This document shows positions 1 through 6,148 of a DNA stretch of 62,859 nt, in pieces. The notes below the pieces were generated by a model that was not told the DNA's origin, searched no databases, and saw nothing but the letters and a program-made list of their open reading frames with translations. Position 1 is the first letter of the stretch. Every line of letters begins with the position of its first letter. Source of the DNA: Leptolyngbya sp. DLM2.Bin27 (GTDB lineage: Bacteria; Cyanobacteriota; Cyanobacteriia; Phormidesmidales; Phormidesmidaceae); contig RECJ01000163.1 in assembly GCA_007694115.1 (NCBI GenBank), forward strand, positions 1 through 62,859, read 5' to 3'. The position numbers were made by a program, and so were the translations under genes.

Positions 1-69
1 GACTGGCCCAGTGGCATCGGGGTTGAGGATGCGGGCACTGTAGCGGGCGGTGGGGGCTTGGTTTTGCAT
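1..69 (-). CDS. Unidentified protein, N-terminal fragment cut by the window edge
   Basis: An ATG on the minus strand opens a 23-codon frame (MQNQAPTARYSARILNPDAT...) that runs off the left edge without a stop. It is divergent from the small XRE regulator and shares the intervening repeats with it, which suggests joint regulation. Too little is visible to assign a family. Confidence 0.4.
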   Translation of the reverse strand, partial: MQNQAPTARYSARILNPDATGPV

Positions 70-75
70 AATCTT

Positions 76-139
76 GTCAACCACTAGGACGTTAAAAAGC
101 AATCTAACCTGCCTAAAGGTTGACTGTCAACCACTAGGA
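76..139. promoter_or_regulatory. Putative operator: direct repeats and palindrome
   Basis: The 14-mer GTCAACCACTAGGA occurs identically at 76-89 and 126-139, 50 bp apart. The second copy overlaps a perfect 15-bp palindrome, GGTTGAC-T-GTCAACC, at 118-132. The block lies between a divergent partial gene and a 75-residue XRE regulator, the usual place for an autoregulatory operator. Binding by that regulator is inferred. Confidence 0.5.
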
Positions 140-176
140 TGTGTCTGGATGGGTAAAACTCTGAAACCATGAATGT

Positions 177-404
177 ATGGGAAAAGCAGGCAAAGCACTC
201 AAGCAGGTTTTAGAGGATTACAGCATCAGCCAGTTTGCGCTGGCGGTGGCTATGGATGTGGAACGCAACAACGTCTACCGCTGGGTCAACGAAAAGCGTG
301 ATCCAACGGCTGAAACAGTTTTGGAAATTGTCAGGGCACTGAAAGCGCTTAATCCTGATGCGGCAAAAAAGTTTGGAGAGTTATATATAGAGAATGAATA
401 CTAG
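177..404 (+). CDS. Small XRE/Cro-type helix-turn-helix regulator
   Basis: A 75-residue protein that is almost entirely one helix-turn-helix domain (about residues 8-60: SISQFALAVAMDVERNNVYR is the HTH core, followed by the typical ETVLEIVRALKAL helix). Such one-domain XRE proteins are DNA-binding repressors or antitoxins, often paired with a neighbouring gene. A second ATG at 169 is in another frame, so 177 is the start. It overlaps the 3' end of the minus-strand HNH gene by four bases. The palindrome and direct repeats just upstream are its probable operator. Its partner may be the divergent truncated gene at the window edge. Confidence 0.75.
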   Translation: MGKAGKALKQVLEDYSISQFALAVAMDVERNNVYRWVNEKRDPTAETVLEIVRALKALNPDAAKKFGELYIENEY

Positions 405-1375
405 CTGGCTATCTTCCATTCAGTTCTATGCCAAGCTAAAGCATTCAAGTCAGGGAAGAATTCCTCATCGTGCGGCAAAAGTATTTCCTGATTGTGATAT
501 TCTTGAATGAATCTCAGGTCGGAGGGAGCATCTTCGTCAAGCCATCCTTGCTTAATTAAAATCCGGTAATCACTATTAATACTGAACCAGCCATGATCAA
601 ATGCCCAGTGATGATTTTTGCATAACGAAATCCCATTTGAATAGCTGTCATCTTTGAATTTTGCAAATGGTTTAATATGTGCGCCATCTACAATGTTGCT
701 TTCGTCACCAGCAACAATCCTCAGCTGACAAAATGAACATCTATAGTTGTATAGATTGACTACATTTCTCCTAAAAGTTGTGTCACGAACGGCATCAAAA
801 ATAACATCTGATTGGGCTATGTCGAGATCGCTTGCTAGGGGTAGTTCATAATTCTTTTCTAATCCCGAGTATGTGAAACTCTTGAAGGGGTTGACACCCA
901 TCAATTTTTCGACTTTAGAGAGTTGGCTAGAAAACCAGGTCTCTACCAAAGCTGAAATCAATGCATTTCTAGAGATAGGTGATTGAAGATAATCGAATAA
1001 TGCTTCATCGAGATAAGCATATTCAACATTTTCTCGAAGTAGTTTGATTCGGTTAAGTTTACTACCAGATTCAAGAACAACTTCTCTTCCTGATTTAGGG
1101 GACAAATGCCAAAAAGGATCGCTTGAGCGACTCATGAAGAAGAATGGCTGTGCCAGATCTGCTTGGTAATGCGAAGGACTCAATTGACTTCTATACTTTA
1201 CAAATATTGATATTAGGGATGGTGTTAGATAAATTCTATTTTCCTGAATATAATTTCTTTCTATTAGCTCAAAAACAGTCAAAAGAAGCAAAGGTTGATA
1301 AGGTGTTACTCCCTTGTTGGTATTTACCCTCAAGGATTTAACTCGACGAATATAGTAATTCAGGTCTTTAGCCAC
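401..1375 (-). CDS. HNH endonuclease with probable sulfur-binding N-terminal domain (phosphorothioate-dependent restriction)
   Basis: A 324-residue protein. Residues about 20-130 match the N-terminal domain of the next gene upstream (TPYQPLLLLTVFELIERN; PFFFM...DPFWHL) and resemble the domain of ScoMcrA-like enzymes that binds phosphorothioated DNA; that assignment is from memory of the family. Residues about 205-265 are an HNH nuclease: zinc-type Cys213 and Cys216 (CSFC), GAHIKPF with His233, and LCKNHHWAFD with Cys252, His255 and His256. Known SBD-HNH enzymes cut sulfur-modified DNA (type IV restriction). It is AT-rich compared with the core genes and lies 15 bp after its SBD-only paralogue, in one probable transcript with the Dnd-associated protein. 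HNH is certain; the sulfur-binding role is likely. Confidence 0.75.
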   Translation of the reverse strand: MAKDLNYYIRRVKSLRVNTNKGVTPYQPLLLLTVFELIERNYIQENRIYLTPSLISIFVKYRSQLSPSHYQADLAQPFFFMSRSSDPFWHLSPKSGREVVLESGSKLNRIKLLRENVEYAYLDEALFDYLQSPISRNALISALVETWFSSQLSKVEKLMGVNPFKSFTYSGLEKNYELPLASDLDIAQSDVIFDAVRDTTFRRNVVNLYNYRCSFCQLRIVAGDESNIVDGAHIKPFAKFKDDSYSNGISLCKNHHWAFDHGWFSINSDYRILIKQGWLDEDAPSDLRFIQEYHNQEILLPHDEEFFPDLNALAWHRTEWKIAS

Positions 1376-1390
1376 TAGCCATGAAATCTC

Positions 1391-1957
1391 CTAAATAATG
1401 CCTTTTAGTTGCAGAGAAGCTTTGATTTTTTCTAGAGCAATCATGGGCTTCCTAAATTCTTGAGTCTTAGAAATTGTCACGATTTCATCTAGTCTGCCAG
1501 GAAACCACCAGCCAACCAGGACAGACAGTAGACTGTTTCTCGTTTCTTTAGTACACAAGAAATCAAATAAATCCTCGTCAAGGTACGCAAAGTTTACGGC
1601 TCGTTTTACTTCAGAAAGTGTTTTCAGCTTTACCTTTGAAGAAATCACTTTCTCATACCCTGAATTTGGCATTAGATGCCAGAATTTCCCACTTCGCATA
1701 TGAAAATATGGGCTGGATATGTCAGGATTGTGAGACTCTGAACCTAGATAACTCCAATACTTTAAGAATCTCTGGTTTAAGAACTGTGTAAGGTAAATTT
1801 CATTTTCATTGATCTCTTGATTGCCGATCATTTCAATGATGGCAAGCAGCAAGATAGGTTTATGTGGCGCAACCCCATGCACACGATCTACCCGTATCGT
1901 CTGAAACTTCCGAGAATAGTAGTGGAGAGCCTTAAGTTTTTCGAGCGGCAAGGGCAA
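1391..1957 (-). CDS. SBD-only paralogue of the HNH enzyme, lacking the nuclease domain
   Basis: A 188-residue protein that aligns along its length with the N-terminal half of the adjacent HNH endonuclease: APHKPILLLAIIEMI against TPYQPLLLLTVFELI, SSPYFHMRSGKFWHL against AQPFFFMSRSSDPFWHL, and VNFAYLDEDLFDFL against VEYAYLDEALFDYL. No HNH motif follows; the frame ends soon after the shared part. It is therefore either a free-standing DNA-binding reader or a truncated duplicate. The start used is TTG at 1957; no ATG or GTG lies in frame nearby, and the frame stays open into the upstream gene, so initiation may be coupled to that gene's stop at 1975. Base composition is AT-rich. Confidence 0.65.
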   Translation of the reverse strand: MPLPLEKLKALHYYSRKFQTIRVDRVHGVAPHKPILLLAIIEMIGNQEINENEIYLTQFLNQRFLKYWSYLGSESHNPDISSPYFHMRSGKFWHLMPNSGYEKVISSKVKLKTLSEVKRAVNFAYLDEDLFDFLCTKETRNSLLSVLVGWWFPGRLDEIVTISKTQEFRKPMIALEKIKASLQLKGII

Positions 1958-1974
1958 AAATAATACCGAAGGAA

Positions 1975-2424
1975 CTAAAGGAATGATAAAACATCCAGGT
2001 CATCTAGATCAAAAGTTTTATCTAAAGACTTTACGAACAGCAGGATTTGCTTCGAGATGTCACCAACGCCGCCAAAATGGCTTTCCAGAAGCTCAAAGCC
2101 GCCGTTAGCATATTCTTCAAAGATGCGAGCTTTTTCTTGAACTTGCTCATCACCACTACTCAAAATATTTGGGTTTTTTGTTTCGGCAATAGCGATTAAA
2201 TCCATAAGTCCACGATTCTTGAATTGATCTCTCGGTATTGGATCAGGATCTCGTCTTGATGCCTGCTCAAATGGCACACGATTTTTCTTGCTAAATCCGA
2301 ATGCTGCCGCAAACGTTACAACATCTGCATAAGTCTGAAATGGCCCGGTCGATCCCTCCCCAGCCCTCAGCGCCTTCACCAGTTTCGCCTTATCCTTCGC
2401 AACCTTAATTCGTATATCTGCCAT
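1975..2424 (-). CDS. DNA phosphorothioation-associated protein 4
   Basis: A 149-residue protein that I recognise as the Dnd-system-associated protein 4 family: basic N-terminus (MADIRIKVAKDKAKLVKALR), then GPFQTYADVVTFAAAFGF, RVPFEQ, DLIAIAETKNPNIL, and IFEEYANGGFELLE with an acidic C-terminus. Length matches the family. Its biochemical role is unknown; it is found next to dnd or related modification genes. It has its own ATG and is followed after 17 bp by the SBD-only gene, which suggests co-transcription. The region is more AT-rich than the surrounding chromosome, in keeping with transfer. Confidence 0.75.
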   Translation of the reverse strand: MADIRIKVAKDKAKLVKALRAGEGSTGPFQTYADVVTFAAAFGFSKKNRVPFEQASRRDPDPIPRDQFKNRGLMDLIAIAETKNPNILSSGDEQVQEKARIFEEYANGGFELLESHFGGVGDISKQILLFVKSLDKTFDLDDLDVLSFL

Positions 2425-2459
2425 TTTTTTAAAGAGTAAAAAGAGAGTCTAGGTGAACA

Positions 2460-2618
2460 CTAAGCATTCAATATTTCGACAAGCCTAGCAATTATCTGCC
2501 CTAGCTGGTCAGTCGTGATGCTGCCTACTTTGTAAAGCAAAACAGGGCGTCGCTTCGACTGAGACAAATCTGAAAACGGAAACGGTACCACCACCACATC
2601 GCCCTTTACAAAGTCGCG
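2460..2618 (-). pseudogene. MazF/PemK-type toxin remnant with internal deletion
   Basis: The minus strand encodes 52 codons reading KGDVVVVPFPFSDLSQSKRR, the classic MazF/PemK N-terminus, joined directly to KVGSITTDQLGQIIARLVEI, which looks like the last helix of the same family. About 50 residues between them are missing relative to a normal toxin of about 110 residues, and no start codon precedes the frame (a stop lies at 2619-2621). It is a decayed toxin with no antitoxin gene left. It lies between the Uma2 gene and protein 4, marking the island as a place of repeated gain and loss. Confidence 0.65.
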
Positions 2619-2637
2619 TTATTAACATCAAGACTAT

Positions 2638-3321
2638 CTAACCTCCCTGGGTGTCATGGCCAAACAGCTCCAGCAGCCAGCGAGTGATGGTGGCATCATC
2701 CTCATGCTGCGATCGCTCCAGCGCCATCTCCAGCGTCGTCATCGCCAACCCCGGCAACACCCGAGACTCATCAACTTGCCCACTGCGGCGATCGGCAATC
2801 TCAAACGCAATCACCTGGGCCGCCTGCACATCCACCACCCAATATTCGGCGCTGCCCAACCGCTCATACAGCAGCCGCTTTTTGCCCAAGTCGTCATTTA
2901 GCGTGGTCGAGGCAATTTCTATCACCAGCTGAGGCGCACCGTGCGTCAACACATCAATCGGTCGATTGTCTCGCGGCGGCAGGTCAAACCCCTGGCCCAC
3001 ATAAAAAGCAATATCGGGCTGAGCATCTTGCAGACCCGTTTTGCGAAACGTGGTGTTGGTCAGCTCCACCATACGCAAGCCCTTTAGCGTGGCATACAGC
3101 ACCACCAGCGTCGAAATAATTGAGTTTTCCCGTCCGTGTAGCGCACCCAGGGGCGACATTTCTACCCTCATCCAACCAGCATCAAAATAGCAGCGGGCAT
3201 CCTGCGGCACCACAGACTCTAGCAGCGTCATATACTCTGCCCACGAGGCGGGTACCCATTCATCGGTAACGATGGGTTGTGGTACTGAGGCTGTGCCAAC
3301 CATAGCGTTCCCCATTGTCAT
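2638..3321 (-). CDS. Uma2 family (DUF820) putative endonuclease
   Basis: A 227-residue protein from the ATG at 3321; the frame extends further upstream but only through a repeat element, so the inner start is preferred. Uma2-type features are WAEYMTLLE, YFDAGWMRVEMSPLG, QPDIAFYV, PQLVIEIAS and KRLLYERLGSAEYWVVDV, the PD-(D/E)XK-like fold with the D...E core. The family is greatly expanded in cyanobacteria, is linked to mobile DNA, and its function is largely unknown. It lies between dndD and the MazF remnant. GC content is like the core genome, unlike the AT-rich genes that follow. Confidence 0.8.
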   Translation of the reverse strand: MTMGNAMVGTASVPQPIVTDEWVPASWAEYMTLLESVVPQDARCYFDAGWMRVEMSPLGALHGRENSIISTLVVLYATLKGLRMVELTNTTFRKTGLQDAQPDIAFYVGQGFDLPPRDNRPIDVLTHGAPQLVIEIASTTLNDDLGKKRLLYERLGSAEYWVVDVQAAQVIAFEIADRRSGQVDESRVLPGLAMTTLEMALERSQHEDDATITRWLLELFGHDTQGG

Positions 3322-3344
3322 CAGCGGTTTTCCCCATTGTACTG

Positions 3345-3422
3345 ACCCACACCTCAAGGGCAGACCCCCAGGTCTGCCCTTACCACCCATCCACCCCACT
3401 ACCCCACCATCCTCACATCCCT
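3345..3422. repeat. Family A repeat (GGGTGGAT-type low complexity plus hairpin)
   Basis: It ends next to the dndD stop codon. A perfect 11-bp hairpin (3356-3366 with 3371-3381) is followed by ACCCATCCACC-type low-complexity sequence. Related copies lie at 5635-5745, 12794-12900, 22824-22976 and, without the hairpin, 54121-54151. Confidence 0.8.
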
Positions 3423-5474
3423 TTAGCGCTCCACCCTCACCACCTCCGTCCAGGTAAACTCATTCGGGCTGCGCTTCACCAGCGGGTAGCCTCGCCCATA
3501 GCGCTCCATCTCCTCCAGCTCAGCATCCTCCTTCGCGGTGTAGTAGACCAGCACATACTCCGCCCCCACCGATGGCTCCATTTCCCGCTCCACCTCATTC
3601 AGCCACTGGGTCTTGCTCACCAGCACCACCAGCTGATCCGCCAGGGTCGTAATCGCCTCGGCAATGTTGCTGCGATTCCCCGAGTCCAAACTGCCAAAGG
3701 GCGAATCCATCACAATCGGAAAGCCGCCGCCATCTAGCCCAATCGTCGAGTGCTTTTTGCTCCAGTAGCGCACCCGCTCAATCACGCTGCCAATAAAGGC
3801 CAAACTGAGAATCTGGTTTTGCCCCGTCGAGGCCGCCACCGTCGCCTCGCCATCGAGGTTTGGGTCAATCAGCCGCAGCTCGTAGTTCTCCGTCAGCTTT
3901 GGCAGATAGGGCGTAAACGAAATCCGGCGAAAAATCTCCCGCACCTTTACCTCCAGCACCGCCCGAAACTTGAGATCGACCCGGTGCTTGACCTCATTTA
4001 GGCGGGCCACCGCATCTTGGGCCGCTTCGATCTGCCGCTTCACGCGGGCCTGTTCTTTATCTTTAGCTTTGTGGGCCTTGATTTGCTTATCGACCTCTGC
4101 GATCGCATCCTCTAGCCGCTTAATCTCATCCTTTAGCACCGCATCTTCCCGGTGGCGGGCGGTAATCGCCTGCTCGGTTTCCTCCAGCCGCCGCTCAATG
4201 CCCTGCACATTCACATCCTCATTGCCCTTGAGCTGGTCGCGAATACCGCTGATCTGGTCTTGCAGGCGGGCAATGCGCTGGCGCAGGTTTTCAATGCTGG
4301 CCTGCTCTTGGTCAATTTCGGCCCAAAACTCAGGGATCTGCCGCTCCAGGCTTTCCACCTCGCCGCTCATTTTGATCACGGCCTCTTCCACATCCTGCAA
4401 GCCCCCTTTCCCCAGCCAGGTCTCTACTTCCCGGCGGTTGGGGGTGCCAGCGGTGAGCTGAGCCCCGCAGATGCAGGCTTCTTGGTCAAGCAAATCCTGC
4501 ACAAACTGGCGCTTAATGCCCGCAGGCAGCTCGCCCTTGCGCCGCAGGTCAGCCGCTAGCTCCTTAAATTGAGCAATCGTATCACCCAAAAACACCATAT
4601 AGCCCCGCGATGAAATCGTGCGCCGCAGGCGGTCTTCGCTGCGGGCAAGCTGCTGCTCCAGATCTTCCATCTGGCCTTGCAGGGTGTCGCGCCGCTGCTG
4701 AATTTCTTTCACCTTGTCCAGGTCGCGCAGTTGGGCGCTGTACTTTTGCTTCAGATCTTCCTGGTTGAGCAAATCCTGCACGATTGCCTCGCGGCGGGTT
4801 TCTTTTTGAGCCTTTTCCTCTTCTAGTCCGGTTTTCTCAGACACCAGCCGCTTGGTTTCGGTGTCGCCAATGTCCCTCAGCTCTTTTTCGAGCTGCTTGC
4901 GGGCATAGTCGAGGTGGTTGATGCCCCGCTCCAGCATTTCCACGCTCAAGAGAGTTTTAATGGCGGTGGCCATATCCGCCCGGTTTTCGGTTTTGACAAT
5001 CTGCTCAATCCGCTCCCCATCAAAGAAAAAGTAGCGGTGCAGGCTATTGGGCAGCACGCTACCAATGGCATCCTCAATGTCGTCTTTTTCTGGAATCAGC
5101 TTGCCGTTGATTTTAAGCTGCAATACGCTGGGTTCTTCCAGAATTTGTCCAGCAGAGTCCTTTTGGGCCACGCAGGAGCGCCGCGCCTGATATTCTTTGC
5201 CGTTGTGCTCAAACAGCACCTCGGCCCAACACTCCACCAGACTGCCCACGGGCACCTCTCCCAGAGCGCGGTTATTTACCAGCGGGCCAGGGGCAAAGGC
5301 GGGGCTGCGCTGGTCGTAGAGCACCCAGGTAAACCCATTTAGCAGCGTCGTCTTGCCCGCCCCATTGTTGCCGTGGATGACGGTGACGCTGCGACCGCTC
5401 TGATGGGCCAGATCCAGCATTACCTCCCCCCAGAACTGCCGAAAGTTGAACAGTTTCAGCGATAACAGCTTCAT
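3423..5474 (-). CDS. dndD: DNA sulfur modification ATPase DndD
   Basis: A 683-residue SMC/Rad50-like ATPase of the DNA phosphorothioation (Dnd) machinery, which swaps a non-bridging backbone oxygen for sulfur. Visible: N-terminal Walker A GNNGAGKTT (residues 35-43), the DndD-typical FFFDGERIEQIV (149-160), two coiled-coil stretches (about 180-290 and 370-500), a zinc-hook-like CICG at 334-337 between them, and C-terminal signature/Walker B (STGQNQILSLAFIG; IVMDSPFGSLDSGN). Length is normal. Its ATG overlaps the stop of the upstream small gene (ATGA), so the two are translationally coupled. dndC and dndE, normally adjacent, are absent here; a repeat and Uma2 follow instead. Confidence 0.9.
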   Translation of the reverse strand: MKLLSLKLFNFRQFWGEVMLDLAHQSGRSVTVIHGNNGAGKTTLLNGFTWVLYDQRSPAFAPGPLVNNRALGEVPVGSLVECWAEVLFEHNGKEYQARRSCVAQKDSAGQILEEPSVLQLKINGKLIPEKDDIEDAIGSVLPNSLHRYFFFDGERIEQIVKTENRADMATAIKTLLSVEMLERGINHLDYARKQLEKELRDIGDTETKRLVSEKTGLEEEKAQKETRREAIVQDLLNQEDLKQKYSAQLRDLDKVKEIQQRRDTLQGQMEDLEQQLARSEDRLRRTISSRGYMVFLGDTIAQFKELAADLRRKGELPAGIKRQFVQDLLDQEACICGAQLTAGTPNRREVETWLGKGGLQDVEEAVIKMSGEVESLERQIPEFWAEIDQEQASIENLRQRIARLQDQISGIRDQLKGNEDVNVQGIERRLEETEQAITARHREDAVLKDEIKRLEDAIAEVDKQIKAHKAKDKEQARVKRQIEAAQDAVARLNEVKHRVDLKFRAVLEVKVREIFRRISFTPYLPKLTENYELRLIDPNLDGEATVAASTGQNQILSLAFIGSVIERVRYWSKKHSTIGLDGGGFPIVMDSPFGSLDSGNRSNIAEAITTLADQLVVLVSKTQWLNEVEREMEPSVGAEYVLVYYTAKEDAELEEMERYGRGYPLVKRSPNEFTWTEVVRVER

Positions 5475-5647
5475 TTGACCTGTTCCTTAATGATTTTGAG
5501 CACGTCGGCTCGAATGCGGGGGCGATCGCTCGACAAATTCGCCTTCTCCAGCCGAATCACCTCCCGAATAATCCGCTCCACTTCCGGGGGAGCAGTGGTA
5601 ATCGGTTCTTCGATGTCTTCCTGGCTGGGGTTGGTGGGGGTGGGCAT
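5471..5647 (-). CDS. Small DNA-modification-system-associated protein upstream of dndD
   Basis: A 58-residue acidic/basic helical protein (PPEVERIIREVIRLEKANLS, then RIRADVLKIIKEQVK at the end). Its stop overlaps the dndD start as ATGA, so it is translated with DndD. Small proteins of this kind are annotated in databases as DNA modification system-associated, but no activity is known to me. The ATG at 5647 is the most likely start; the frame remains open upstream to 5755, but that part encodes only Pro/His-rich translation of a family A repeat. The repeat may have replaced the native promoter or N-terminus. Confidence 0.6.
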   Translation of the reverse strand: MPTPTNPSQEDIEEPITTAPPEVERIIREVIRLEKANLSSDRPRIRADVLKIIKEQVK

Positions 5648-5745
5648 TGGGATGGCGGGGTGATGGGATGGTGGGGTAGCGGGGTGGTGGTAGGGGAAGA
5701 CCCATGTGTCTTCCCATGGGTCTGGTGGGGTGGGTCGGTGGGTGG
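5635..5745. repeat. Family A repeat with compensatory hairpin
   Basis: Low-complexity GGGTGGTG-type sequence around a hairpin: GGGAAGAC (5694-5701) with GTCTTCCC (5708-5715). In the copies near 12850 and 22885 the same stem reads GGGCAGAC/GTCTGCCC, a compensatory pair change. It overlaps the 5' end of the small dndD-coupled gene. Confidence 0.75.
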
Positions 5746-6143
5746 CTGAGACCACCAGGGAATAGAATTCCCTGGCTCATCGCAAAGTCCTCTTAAGAGG
5801 ACTGGGGAACCGGCCTGAGTCCACTTTAGTGGACTTGAGCTTTGAGCCGAGGGTTAAAACCCACGGCTCACCGGGGTATCGCGCCCACATCCACCGTGGG
5901 TTTTAACCCTCGGCTCACCGGGGTATCGAGCTGTGGCCATCATGGAGGGTGGCTGAGACCACCAGGGAATAGAATTCCCTGGCTCATCGCAAAAGTCCAC
6001 TAAAGAGGACTGGGGAACCGGCCTGAGTCCACTTTAGTGGACTTGAGCTTTGAGCCGTGGGTTTTAACCCTCGGCTCACCAGGGTATCGCGCCCACATCC
6101 ACCGTGGGTTTTAACCCTCGGCTCATCAGGGTATCGCGCCCAC
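5741..6143. repeat. Tandem pair of about 207-bp palindrome-rich repeats
   Basis: Two head-to-tail units start at 5741 and 5948. Each holds several palindromes: GGGAATAGAATTCCC, AGTCCTCTTAAGAGGACT (decayed in unit 2), AGTCCACTTTAGTGGACT, and inverted GAGCCGAGGG/CCCACGGCTC blocks that recur as a sub-repeat. No coding potential is seen. The design resembles REP/BIME-type arrays associated with Y1 transposases, but no transposase gene is present. The array separates the restriction gene from the dndD pair. Confidence 0.85.
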
Positions 6144-6148
6144 CATGA

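Noticed and set aside
3272..3737. Plus-strand frames opposite dndD and Uma2
   Set aside because: They are antisense shadows of well-supported genes, with His/Pro-rich translations caused by the reverse frame and a repeat.
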